Program-made: the position numbers and the translations under genes | The notes under the pieces: generated by a model | The model's database searches: none | What the model saw: the letters and a program-made list of their open reading frames with translations, nothing else | Told to the model about the DNA's origin: nothing | Part shown: positions 15,248 to 23,386 of the stretch, piece by piece | Layout: each line of letters opens with the position of its first letter | Numbering within the stretch: position 1 is the stretch's first letter | Assembly: GCA_944320605.1 (NCBI GenBank) | Contig: CALUIE010000021.1 | Location: 1-39,594 of the forward strand | Direction: 5' to 3' | Source: an uncultured Phocaeicola sp. | GTDB lineage: Bacteria > Bacteroidota > Bacteroidia > Bacteroidales > Bacteroidaceae | Length of the DNA stretch: 39,594 nucleotides

Positions 15248-16024
15248 ATGGAAAAACTTACTATTATAAAGGTAGGCGGAAAGATTGTAGAGGAACCGGA
15301 TACACTGGCACGTCTGCTTGATGATTTCGCCTCAATACCGGGATATAAACTGTTAGTTCATGGAGGAGGACGATCTGCCACTAAGGTAGCAGCCCAGTTG
15401 GGAATAGAAAGTACTATGGTGAACGGTCGCCGTGTGACAGATGCCGAAACACTTAAAGTTGTTACCATGGTTTACGGTGGTTTGGTCAACAAAAATATCG
15501 TTGCCGGATTGCAGGCAAGGGGAGTGAATGCCATAGGTCTGACAGGTGCGGATATGAATGCCATTCTTTCTGTGAAACGTCCAGTCAAGGATGTGGATTA
15601 TGGATTTGTGGGCGATGTAAAGGAAGTGAACGGAAAGATGCTTTCCACGCTTATTTCTCAGGGAATAGTTCCTGTGATGGCTCCTCTTACTCACGATGGC
15701 AAGGGCAATATTCTGAACACAAATGCTGATACCATAGCCGGAGAAACAGCAAAAGGACTTGCTCCTTATTTTGATGTCACTCTGGTGTTCTGCTTCGAAA
15801 AGAAGGGTGTTCTTAGTGATGAAAACGATGATGACAGCGTAATACCTGTCATTACTCCTGAACTCTTCCGCAAATATACTGAAGATGGCGTAATCCAGGG
15901 AGGTATGATTCCAAAGCTGGAGAACTCTTTCTCTGCTATCGACAATGGCGTTAAGCAGGTTATAATCAAGCAGGCGTCGGATATAAGCGATGCTTCTGCC
16001 GGAACAGTTATCAGACATGAGTAA
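15248..16024 (+). CDS. argB: N-acetyl(succinyl)glutamate kinase
   Basis: A 258-residue amino acid kinase that phosphorylates N-acylglutamate in the second step of arginine synthesis. Motifs are KVGGKIV at 8-14, LVHGGGRSAT near 36 (gamma-phosphate loop), NGRRVTD near 59, LTGADMNAIL near 97 and GGMIPKLENSFSAI near 218. In Bacteroides the arginine pathway is known to use succinylated instead of acetylated intermediates at the carbamoyltransferase step, so the natural acyl group cannot be told from this gene. It overlaps nothing and directly follows speA; a clear terminator lies 54 bases downstream. It is separated by 2.4 kb from the main arg operon on the other strand. Confidence 0.94.
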   Translation: MEKLTIIKVGGKIVEEPDTLARLLDDFASIPGYKLLVHGGGRSATKVAAQLGIESTMVNGRRVTDAETLKVVTMVYGGLVNKNIVAGLQARGVNAIGLTGADMNAILSVKRPVKDVDYGFVGDVKEVNGKMLSTLISQGIVPVMAPLTHDGKGNILNTNADTIAGETAKGLAPYFDVTLVFCFEKKGVLSDENDDDSVIPVITPELFRKYTEDGVIQGGMIPKLENSFSAIDNGVKQVIIKQASDISDASAGTVIRHE

Positions 16025-16077
16025 ATCCCGAAAACAGGAATAAATGACAGCTTATTCGATCAGATAATAATATAAAT

Positions 16078-16108
16078 AGGGGTGGAAAGCAGTTTCTGCC
16101 CCTTTTTT
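16078..16108 (+). terminator. Terminator of speA-argB
   Basis: AGGGG and CCCCT flank a partly paired interior (GGAAAGCAGTTTC) and are followed by six T in all. It stands 54 bases after the argB stop. Confidence 0.85.
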
Positions 16109-16118
16109 GAATACTTTC

Positions 16119-16260
16119 TAAACACTGTCTGAACGGTTGCTGAACATCTTATAAACACTAACTGAACAGTTGATATCTTCGCTTTCTTTTTTTAGAAATT
16201 ATTTATATCCTGTTTAATTGCCGTTTATACATTGTTTATTTGGCGTTCATCAAGCGTTCA
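16119..16260. repeat. Phased array of ten TRAACR hexamers at exact 11-bp period, five in each orientation
   Basis: On the plus strand TAAACA, TGAACG, TGAACA, TAAACA and TGAACA begin at 16119, 16130, 16141, 16152 and 16163. After a 42-base AT-rich centre the complementary form YGTTYA begins at 16211, 16222, 16233, 16244 and 16255 (TGTTTA, CGTTTA, TGTTTA, CGTTCA, CGTTCA). All ten fit TRAACR when read on the proper strand, and each group keeps an 11-base step without exception. It fills the argB to YgjP intergenic region between a terminator and a gene start. Confidence 0.85.
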
Positions 16261-16309
16261 TTAGATTAACCTACTTTTAATTTTTAATTCTTAATTATTA
16301 ATTTAATAA

Positions 16310-17020
16310 GTGGCTACAAAACGGATAATACCTGATGATGACTTTGGCAAGATAGTGATTGGTACTCGCATAAATGCCAAAAACATATCCATGCGAACAA
16401 AAAAGGACGGACTTTATGTCACTGTCCCTCCATTTACAAAAACGGACCGCATAATGCAGGTTATTGATAATTACAGGCAGAGATTATTGGTCTCTTTTAC
16501 CAAGGTGTCGCCTAAGATTATAACTGACGGATTTTCTATAGACGCTCCGTGCTTCAAACTTTCTGTTTCTGTGGGTGGAATGAGATGTTTTTCCGTCCGT
16601 CGCGAGGAGGAAGGTGTTATGAGGATTTTATGCCCGAAAGATGTTGATTTTACATTGCCTCAGACACAGAAATTGCTTAATGCGGCTATAGTGCGTGCCA
16701 TGAAAAAAAGTGCGGAAGAATTCCTGCCGCCTTTGCTTAAATTTTGGGCGGAGAAGTATGCCATGTCGTACAAAAAGGTAAGAATAACCGGAGCAAAGTC
16801 ACGTTGGGGAAGTTGTACCTCGCGTGGAACCATCAGTCTTTCATGCTATCTGATGCTCCTGCCCGTTCATCTGATGGATTATGTGATATTGCATGAACTG
16901 GCACATACAAGGGAAATGAACCACGGTCCGGAATTCTGGAAACTGCTTGACTGTATGACGGAAGGAAATTCACATCAGCTCAGGGCACAGCTCCGTAAAT
17001 TCAAGACCGATTTCTTGTAA
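16310..17020 (+). CDS. YgjP-type (DUF45/M48-like) metallopeptidase
   Basis: A 236-residue protein with the YgjP/WLM-like hallmarks SRWGSC at 164-169 and HELAHTREMNH at 195-205, where His195, Glu196, His199 and His205 form the zinc site. The start is a GTG at 16310, directly after a TTAATT-rich leader; no nearby ATG fits. The N-terminal half is the beta-rich part usual in this family. E. coli YgjP is annotated as a UTP pyrophosphatase, but the biochemical role of the family remains loosely defined; protease activity is only inferred from the motif. Its last 20 bases overlap the 3' end of the convergent MATE gene. The phased 11-bp array lies upstream. Confidence 0.85.
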   Translation: MATKRIIPDDDFGKIVIGTRINAKNISMRTKKDGLYVTVPPFTKTDRIMQVIDNYRQRLLVSFTKVSPKIITDGFSIDAPCFKLSVSVGGMRCFSVRREEEGVMRILCPKDVDFTLPQTQKLLNAAIVRAMKKSAEEFLPPLLKFWAEKYAMSYKKVRITGAKSRWGSCTSRGTISLSCYLMLLPVHLMDYVILHELAHTREMNHGPEFWKLLDCMTEGNSHQLRAQLRKFKTDFL

Positions 17021-18359
17021 AACCTTTCTTTGCCCATTTCATACTGTTCCATCGTTTTACAAACACTAAGGCACGGATATTCTCATCGAAAAGAAAGGCT
17101 ATCCACATACCTATAAGCCCCCAACCCCAATAAATGCCGAGCATGTAGCTCAATCCTACAGAGACGGTCCACTGTACGATAACACCGATGTAGAACGGAA
17201 AGTTTACATCACCTGCAGAGCGGAGAGCGTTTGTGGCGTATATGTTTACAGCTCTTCCTATTTCCACAAGAATGTCTATCATAAGTATAGTAACTCCTAA
17301 CTTGATGATTTCTTCATTGTTGGTAAGCATACTGAAGATAGCATGACCGCATACCGCCCAAATACATGAAAGAATCAGGGATACGAGGATTGAGACACGC
17401 ATCACGAACTTACCGAGCAGATATGCGGCACGTATCTTGTTCTGCCCTACGAGATGTCCGATACTTATGGCTCCACCTTGTGCCATGGCTATTGCGAACA
17501 GATATACGAACATAACTATGTTTACAGTATATGTGCGTGTGGCAAGAGCATTATTGCCAAGGATATTTATCAGGTAAGTGATGACAACCTGCGAAAAACT
17601 GTATGACATGTTTTCTCCGGCAGAAGGTATTCCTATTTTTAGGAGATTCTTAAGTTCAACCCATGGAAACGGACGGAACAGGGCGAGAGGGAATCTTGAA
17701 ATATGTTTCCTGAAAAGTATCACGAACAGTACCACCATGCTGACTCCACGTGCGATAGAAGTGGAAATGGCGGCACCCTCGGCACCCATAGCCGGAAAAC
17801 CGAATTTTCCGAAAATCAGTATATAGTTTCCTATAATGTTCATTACATTCACCAGAACGGTGACAAGCATGGGATATATAGCCTTGTTTGCACTTCGCAG
17901 CGATGCTGAAATGGTGAGAGATATTGCCTGGAAGAAAGCGAACGCGCCTACTATTTCCATATAGCCTATACCGTATTGGAGAAGTTCAGGACGAAGTCCC
18001 ATCCAGTTTAGCAGTGTTACAGCACCGAAATACAATATCGCACTGACTATTAATCCTACAACGAGATTTAACAGCAGTGATACTCCTACTACCTGTACCA
18101 TCTTCTGCTGTAGTTTTGCCCCGAGATACTGCGAGCAAAGTACGGATGTCCCTATGTTGATAACCTCGAAGATGAGGAATGCGAACATCACTATCTGATT
18201 TACTACCCCAACTGCCGCTACACTCTCATCAGAGTATTGGCTCAACATTACGGTATCTATGGCTCCTAACATCATTATCAGGAGCGTTTCTATAAAAATA
18301 GGGACTACCAGTTTGGTAAGTCCCCTTTTAATATTTGTCTGTTGAATAACCTTGTTCAC
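17001..18359 (-). CDS. MATE-family multidrug/sodium exporter
   Basis: A 452-residue protein with about twelve hydrophobic segments and two similar halves, typical of MATE transporters that export cationic drugs or metabolites against Na+ or H+. Recognisable segments are VPIFIETLLIMMLGAIDTVMLSQYSDESVAAVGVVNQI in the first half and the corresponding SAGENMSYSFSQVVITYLINILG in the second. The substrate cannot be read. It has its own promoter-like box at 18390-18383, lies 76 bases after proC on the same strand, and its end overlaps the convergent YgjP-type gene by 20 bases. A lone transporter not clearly linked in function with proC. Confidence 0.93.
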   Translation of the reverse strand: MNKVIQQTNIKRGLTKLVVPIFIETLLIMMLGAIDTVMLSQYSDESVAAVGVVNQIVMFAFLIFEVINIGTSVLCSQYLGAKLQQKMVQVVGVSLLLNLVVGLIVSAILYFGAVTLLNWMGLRPELLQYGIGYMEIVGAFAFFQAISLTISASLRSANKAIYPMLVTVLVNVMNIIGNYILIFGKFGFPAMGAEGAAISTSIARGVSMVVLFVILFRKHISRFPLALFRPFPWVELKNLLKIGIPSAGENMSYSFSQVVITYLINILGNNALATRTYTVNIVMFVYLFAIAMAQGGAISIGHLVGQNKIRAAYLLGKFVMRVSILVSLILSCIWAVCGHAIFSMLTNNEEIIKLGVTILMIDILVEIGRAVNIYATNALRSAGDVNFPFYIGVIVQWTVSVGLSYMLGIYWGWGLIGMWIAFLFDENIRALVFVKRWNSMKWAKKGFTRNRS

Positions 18360-18382
18360 TTTGCGCTCAAATTTTTCGGCTG

Positions 18383-18390
18383 CAAAGTTA
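18383..18390 (-). promoter_or_regulatory. Promoter -7 box of the MATE gene
   Basis: TAACTTTG on the minus strand fits TAnnTTTG and stands 23 bases before the MATE start codon. No proper -33 element is seen. It suggests that the exporter is not merely the tail of the arg/pro operon. Confidence 0.5.
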
Positions 18391-18435
18391 CTTCATTACT
18401 TTTATATGGCGTATTGATGTATGTCAAGATATTAA

Positions 18436-19212
18436 TCAGACACAACTTTCTTTAATAGCGTTTATCACAGTGGAAGTGAAACCATCGTGTTCTAAGCGGT
18501 TTAATCCTTTGATGGTTATACCTCCCGGAGTAGTAACTTTTTCTATTTCAATAGTCGGATGAGATTGTTCATCTTTTAGTAAAAGTTGCGCTGCCCCGAG
18601 CATGGTTTGTGCAACCATCTTCTTGGCTTCCTGAGGTTTGAAACCAAGTTCAATACCGGCTTGCATTGCCGCCTGCACATATTTCAGTACGTATGCGATA
18701 CCGCACGAGGTGAGCGATGTTCCGGCAGAAAAGAGTTTCTCTTCTATCAGTACGGTTACACCCATTTCATTGAACAGTTTCAGCATTGTTTCTGTCTGTT
18801 CATCTGAAGCGTTACGTGCAGCCATAAGTGTCAGACTTTCGTTTATCGCAATAGCCGTATTAGGAATTACACGGAATATGGGCATTTCGGGATCAACATA
18901 ATGTGCCAAATCCTCGAATGTCAATCCTGCTGCCACAGAAACAAGAACTTGTGGCTGGCGAAGACGCAATGGCTTTATAACTTCTTCCATTTTCCATGGT
19001 TTTACAGCCACTATTACTATGTCCGCTCCATCTGCGGCTTCCTTGTTGCTGTTAGTGACGTTTATTTCAGGATATTCTTCCTTCAGCTTTTCTAATTTTG
19101 CGTTGCTTGGGTTTGATACCGTGATGTCACTCGCATTGATATACTGTCCGTGTGCCAGACCGCGTGCTATTGCTCCACCCATGTTTCCGGCACCTATAAT
19201 TGCTATTTTCAT
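18436..19212 (-). CDS. proC: Pyrroline-5-carboxylate reductase
   Basis: A 258-residue enzyme that reduces pyrroline-5-carboxylate to proline with NAD(P)H. The N-terminal Rossmann motif IGAGNMGGAIARG is at 5-17. The C-terminal dimerisation and substrate region contains SCGIAYVLKYVQAAMQAGIELGF near 168 and TTPGGITIKGLNRLEHDGF near 228, the family signature. Length is slightly below the usual 265-275 but no motif is missing. It follows argD by 12 bases and is the last gene of the arg operon. Pairing it with arg genes links proline and arginine synthesis from glutamate; proB is 8 kb away and proA is not in this window. Confidence 0.95.
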   Translation of the reverse strand: MKIAIIGAGNMGGAIARGLAHGQYINASDITVSNPSNAKLEKLKEEYPEINVTNSNKEAADGADIVIVAVKPWKMEEVIKPLRLRQPQVLVSVAAGLTFEDLAHYVDPEMPIFRVIPNTAIAINESLTLMAARNASDEQTETMLKLFNEMGVTVLIEEKLFSAGTSLTSCGIAYVLKYVQAAMQAGIELGFKPQEAKKMVAQTMLGAAQLLLKDEQSHPTIEIEKVTTPGGITIKGLNRLEHDGFTSTVINAIKESCV

Positions 19213-19224
19213 GATAATCGTCTA

Positions 19225-20349
19225 TTATTTAATAACTTTATGCAGTCTGTCAAGGAAATCATCTGCTTCGGCCATACTCAGGCAGAGAGGAGGTAACAGA
19301 CGTATTACGTTTGTGCCGCTTACACCTGTAAATACTTTCTGTTCGAAAAGCAGTTTGCTGCGGATTTCCTTGATAGGTTCCTCAAATTCCATACCTATCA
19401 TAAGTCCGAGACCACGCACTTCCTTTATGCCCTTGAATGATTTGAGTTCTTCCATAAGATGTGTGCCTACTTTAGCCGCGTTCTCAATCAGATTTTCTTC
19501 TTTCATTACGTCAAGTACAGCGATGGCAGCTGCGCAGCCCAAGTGATTTCCGCCGAAGGTAGTACCAAGCTGTCCGTAAACCGGAGTAAACTTAGGACTG
19601 ATAAGTACCGCAGCCATAGGGAACCCGTTAGCGATACCTTTGGCTACTGTTATCATGTCAGGCTTGATATCCATGTATTGATGTGCGAAGAATTTTCCGC
19701 TTCTTCCGTATCCGGACTGTATTTCGTCCAAAATAAGTACAGTGTTTGTTTCGTCGCACATACGGCGCAGCTCTTTCATGAACTCAGCGTTAGGTACCCG
19801 AATACCGCCTACGCCCTGTATTCCTTCTATTATTACGGCACATACATCACCCTTAGCAAGTTCTGTCTTTACCGCTTCAGTATCGTTAAGAGGGAGATAG
19901 GTGACATGACCGTTGTCGTTTATAGGAGCGATTATTTTAGGATTGTTTGTCACTTCCACCGCTAGCGATGTACGCCCGTGGAATGCCTTTGCAAATGAGA
20001 TTACTTTTGTACGTCCGTTGTAGAATGAAGCCAACTTCAGCGCGTTTTCATTTGCTTCTGCTCCGGAATTAATCAGAAATAGTTGATAATCGTCGTAACC
20101 ACACATCTTCCCGAGACGGTCGGCTACTTCCTGCTGCAGTTTGTTTATCACTGAGTTGGAGTAAAATCCAAGATTTGCTACTTGCTTGCTCACAGCCTCT
20201 ACGTAGTGAGGGTGCGCATGTCCTATGGAGATTACAGCATGTCCTCCATAAAGGTCAAGATATTCGTTCCCTTTTTCGTCCCATACATGGCAACCTTTGC
20301 CTTTTACTATGTTTACATCGAAAAGGGGATATACATCGAAGAGGGTCAT
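19225..20349 (-). CDS. argD: Acetyl(succinyl)ornithine aminotransferase
   Basis: A 374-residue class III aminotransferase that makes N-acylornithine from N-acylglutamate semialdehyde with glutamate as amino donor. The PLP lysine is Lys237 in ITVAKGIANGFPM; Asp208 in LILDEIQSGYGRSGKF contacts the cofactor ring; NSGAEANENALKLA at 94-107 binds the phosphate. Somewhat shorter than the common 390-400 residues but complete. It lies between argC and proC, so acylornithine use is more likely than GABA or ornithine use. It is separated from argC by a 226-base fold-back region rather than the tight spacing of its neighbours. Confidence 0.93.
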   Translation of the reverse strand: MTLFDVYPLFDVNIVKGKGCHVWDEKGNEYLDLYGGHAVISIGHAHPHYVEAVSKQVANLGFYSNSVINKLQQEVADRLGKMCGYDDYQLFLINSGAEANENALKLASFYNGRTKVISFAKAFHGRTSLAVEVTNNPKIIAPINDNGHVTYLPLNDTEAVKTELAKGDVCAVIIEGIQGVGGIRVPNAEFMKELRRMCDETNTVLILDEIQSGYGRSGKFFAHQYMDIKPDMITVAKGIANGFPMAAVLISPKFTPVYGQLGTTFGGNHLGCAAAIAVLDVMKEENLIENAAKVGTHLMEELKSFKGIKEVRGLGLMIGMEFEEPIKEIRSKLLFEQKVFTGVSGTNVIRLLPPLCLSMAEADDFLDRLHKVIK

Positions 20350-20355
20350 AATTTG

Positions 20356-20577
20356 ATTGATAATTAAGAATTAATAATTAACAATTAAAAATTAAGTGTT
20401 ATTTGATTAAGAAACGGTCAGCGAAGCTAATTATTGATCCAATTTTAAAAAGTACATTTTCAGTTTTGCCAACATTGGTGTTGTATGTGGAAAAAGACTT
20501 TTAGTAATGGGCTCATGCAACCATTTTTAATTAACTTCGTTGACTTTCAGTTCTTAATTTTTAATTATTCATTAACT
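20356..20577. repeat. Fold-back AT-rich element between argC and argD
   Basis: The 226-base gap holds nested inverted repeats. The outer arms are TTAATT-rich: CTTAATTTTTAATT on the minus strand at 20394-20381 and the same on the plus strand at 20553-20566. Inside these, GTCAGCGAAGCTAATTA (20417-20433) is mirrored by TAATTAACTTCGTTGAC (20528-20544) with two mismatches. A central hairpin CAACA/TGTTG lies around 20480. There is no reading frame. Overall it looks like a small nonautonomous mobile element or a structured mRNA segment. Confidence 0.6.
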
Positions 20578-21544
20578 AAAACGCACTTGGCTTCAGTTTC
20601 AATCCCACTGTTTCCTCAAGATTGAACATCAGGTTCATGTTATGCACTGCCTGACCGCTTGCGCCTTTCAGAAGATTGTCTATGCATGATACTATCAGCA
20701 GTTTGTCACCATGTTTTTCAAGGTGGATAAGACATTTATTGGTATTTACCACCTGCTTCAAGTCTATATTCTTGTCTATGATATATACGAATGAGTCTTC
20801 TGCGTAGTAGTCTTCGTACATTTTCTTTATTTCTTCCAGTTCAACTTTTGTTTTTACTACTAAAGTCGCAAAAATACCGCGCGCGAAATCACCTCTGTAT
20901 GGTATGAAATCAATTTCAGAATTGAAACTGTTCTGTAACTGGCAGAGTGACTGCTTTATTTCTGGTACGTGCTGGTGCTGGAAAGGTTTGTATATGCTCA
21001 TGTTGTTGTTTCTCCAACTGAAGTGGCTCGTAGCCCCCGGCTTAACTCCTGCGCCTGTACTGCCTGTTATGGCATTTACCATAATATCATCGTTTAGCAT
21101 TAGGTTTTTTGCCAGCGGAAGAAGTCCAAGCTGTATGCAAGTGGCGAAACAGCCCGGATTTGCCACATGTTTGCTATGGCAAATTTTACGTCTGTTCAAT
21201 TCGGGAAGACCATATACAAAATCATGTTCGTCGCTCTTTATACGATAATCCATAGACAGGTCGATGATCTTCAAGTCTTCCGGTACGTTGTGGCTTTCCA
21301 TGAATTTCTTGGTATCGCCATGAGCGGTACAGAAGAAAAGAACATCTATCTTGTCGAGAGGAAGCTCGTCTGTAAATGTCAGATCGGTTTCGCCATACAG
21401 CCCTTCATGCACGTCGGTTATCTGGTTTCCTGCATTACTTGAACTGTTTATAAATACTATATTTACATCAGGATGATTGATAAGCAGGCGAATAAGCTCG
21501 CCTGCCGTATATCCTGCACCTCCTATAATTCCTACTTTTATCAT
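20576..21544 (-). CDS. argC: N-acyl-gamma-glutamyl-phosphate reductase
   Basis: A 322-residue dehydrogenase that reduces the acylglutamyl phosphate made by ArgB to the semialdehyde. The N-terminal NADP site is GIIGGAGYTAGELIRLL at 5-21. The catalytic cysteine is Cys132 in HVANPGCFATC; the segment GSTGAGVKPG and HQHVPEI further on belong to the active site. Length fits the shorter type of ArgC. It overlaps argG by 4 bases (ATGA), so the pair is translationally coupled. It is followed by the fold-back region and then argD. Confidence 0.95.
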   Translation of the reverse strand: MIKVGIIGGAGYTAGELIRLLINHPDVNIVFINSSSNAGNQITDVHEGLYGETDLTFTDELPLDKIDVLFFCTAHGDTKKFMESHNVPEDLKIIDLSMDYRIKSDEHDFVYGLPELNRRKICHSKHVANPGCFATCIQLGLLPLAKNLMLNDDIMVNAITGSTGAGVKPGATSHFSWRNNNMSIYKPFQHQHVPEIKQSLCQLQNSFNSEIDFIPYRGDFARGIFATLVVKTKVELEEIKKMYEDYYAEDSFVYIIDKNIDLKQVVNTNKCLIHLEKHGDKLLIVSCIDNLLKGASGQAVHNMNLMFNLEETVGLKLKPSAF

Positions 21545-22746
21545 ACGTCCGCCTCGTCTTTATGGTTAGCATAGTAAGCTCTGAGCGGAGTGGAAAGAAC
21601 TTTGATGAATCCTTTTGCGTCGTCGGCAGTCCAGCCTTTTTGCATTTCACCGTATTCGCCGAATTTGTTCTTGACCAAATCGTCCTTAGAGTCAACACCA
21701 ACAGTTGAGAAGCAGTAAGGATGCAATTCTAATATTACGGTACCGTTTACGTTACGCTGACTTTCTGTAAGCATAGCTTCGATGTCACGCATAACCGGTT
21801 CCAGATACTGGCTTTCGTGAAGGAACATTCCGTACCAATTGGCAACCTGATCCTTCCAGTACTGCTGCCATTTGCTCAAAGTATATTTTTCCAGGAATTT
21901 GTGTGCGCCGATGATAAGCATAGGAGCGGCAGCCTCGAATCCTACACGTCCCTTGATGCCGATGATAGTATCGCCCACGTGCATATCGCGACCGATACCG
22001 TATGCTGCGCCTATTTCTTCTATTTTTTGGATAGCCTTAATCTTGTCATCGAATTTCTCACCGTTTACAGCACAGATTTCGCCTTTCTCGAACTCAAGTC
22101 TAAGTTCTTCAGAACCTGTCTTTTTAACTTGTTTCAGATATGCGCTTTCCGGTAATCCCTGAGTAGAGTCTAGAATCTCTCCACCGCAGATTGAAGTACC
22201 CCAGATACCTACATTATAAGAGTATTTCAGTTTTGTGAAGTCTGCTTCGAAACCATGCTCTTTCAGGTAGTTGATTTCATATTCACGACTCAAAGCCATA
22301 TCACGTGTAAGAGTGATGATTTCTACACCCGGAGCCATTACAAGGAAAGTCATGTCGAAGCGAACCTGATCGTTACCCGCACCAGTTGAACCGTGTGCTA
22401 TGGCGTGTGCGCCAATTTCGTTTGCATAACGTGCAATAGCCAATGCCTGGAAGATACGTTCCGAACTTACTGAAATAGGGTATGTACCATTGCGAAGAAC
22501 GTTACCGAAAACCATATATTTCAAACTCTTTTCGTAATATTCCTGTGTAACGTCAAGAGTTACATATTTAACAGCTCCTAATTTATAGGCATTTTCTTCG
22601 TTTTGTTTCAACTGTTCCGGACTGAAACCTCCGGTGTTGGCACAAGCCGCATATACCTCGTATCCTTTTTCCTTTGCCAGATACATCACAGTGAATGATG
22701 TATCAAGTCCGCCGCTGAAAGCGACTACTACTTTTTTCTTTTCCAT
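21541..22746 (-). CDS. argG: Argininosuccinate synthase
   Basis: A 401-residue ATP-dependent ligase joining citrulline and aspartate. The ATP-binding motif AFSGGLDTSF is at 9-18; AHGSTGAGNDQVRF near 118 and GIWGTSICGG near 178 are characteristic. The GNAT gene precedes it by 22 bases and argC overlaps its end. The partner argininosuccinate lyase gene (argH) is not in the window. In the region 176-230 the sequence differs from the E. coli long type and fits the short bacterial type. Confidence 0.95.
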   Translation of the reverse strand: MEKKKVVVAFSGGLDTSFTVMYLAKEKGYEVYAACANTGGFSPEQLKQNEENAYKLGAVKYVTLDVTQEYYEKSLKYMVFGNVLRNGTYPISVSSERIFQALAIARYANEIGAHAIAHGSTGAGNDQVRFDMTFLVMAPGVEIITLTRDMALSREYEINYLKEHGFEADFTKLKYSYNVGIWGTSICGGEILDSTQGLPESAYLKQVKKTGSEELRLEFEKGEICAVNGEKFDDKIKAIQKIEEIGAAYGIGRDMHVGDTIIGIKGRVGFEAAAPMLIIGAHKFLEKYTLSKWQQYWKDQVANWYGMFLHESQYLEPVMRDIEAMLTESQRNVNGTVILELHPYCFSTVGVDSKDDLVKNKFGEYGEMQKGWTADDAKGFIKVLSTPLRAYYANHKDEADV

Positions 22747-22768
22747 ATATGTATGAGTCTTTTGGTCC

Positions 22769-23338
22769 TTAAAAATTATTTACTTTATCGTCCTGATGCA
22801 GTGCAGGATCGTACAACATAGCTGTACAGATACAGAATTTTCTGTTCTTGGCCATTAGAATTTCGTGGTTGATACATCCTTCACATCCTTTCCAAAAAGC
22901 CTCGTCGTCTGTAAGCTCGTTGAATGTTACAGGTACATATCCAAGCTCAGTATTCATTTTCATTACTGCTGCGCCTGATGTAAGACTGAAAATTTTAGCT
23001 TTAGGCCATCGGAGTCTTGCTAAAGTGAATGAGGCGTGTTTTATTCTTTTTGCAAGTCCAAGTCCTCTGTATTTTGGATGGACTATAAGTCCCGATGTGG
23101 CTACATATTGTTTGTTACCCCATGATTCAATGTAAGTAAATCCTGCAAGATCGTCTCCACAGAGAGCAATGATAGCCTTACCTTCTTTCATTTTTGTTGC
23201 AACATATTCATGGGTGCGTTCAGCTATACCGGTGCCCCTTACTTTTGCAGCTTCTCTTATGGTGTCAAGTATATAATCCACATATTTTTCGTGTGAAGCG
23301 TCTGCCACCATTACATCTATTTGTTTTTCTTTTTCCAT
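22769..23338 (-). CDS. GNAT-family acyltransferase of the arg operon, candidate N-acylglutamate synthase
   Basis: A 189-residue GNAT enzyme. The acyl-CoA pyrophosphate loop is VHPKYRGLGLAKRI at 86-99, with the usual R/QxxGxG/A pattern; the strand before it (QYVATSGLIV) and the following helix are as expected. The C-terminal part has an unusual cluster of four cysteines (GCEGCINHE and FCICTAM, 149-176). It stands between argR and argG, where the first step of arginine synthesis is otherwise missing: no classical ArgA or ArgJ is present in the window. From that, the likely job is acylation of glutamate, with acetyl- or succinyl-CoA. My memory is that the equivalent gene in B. thetaiotaomicron has been proposed for this step; not checked. 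Confidence 0.8.
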   Translation of the reverse strand: MEKEKQIDVMVADASHEKYVDYILDTIREAAKVRGTGIAERTHEYVATKMKEGKAIIALCGDDLAGFTYIESWGNKQYVATSGLIVHPKYRGLGLAKRIKHASFTLARLRWPKAKIFSLTSGAAVMKMNTELGYVPVTFNELTDDEAFWKGCEGCINHEILMAKNRKFCICTAMLYDPALHQDDKVNNF

Positions 23339-23386
23339 TGTTTTATATGTTGTTTCCTTCAGCTTTTATTTTAAAGTTTCTTTTTG

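Noticed and set aside
16119-16260. Possible CRISPR or simple microsatellite
   Set aside because: Repeat is 6 bp in an 11-bp step with free bases between, and the second half is inverted; neither CRISPR nor simple slippage gives this.
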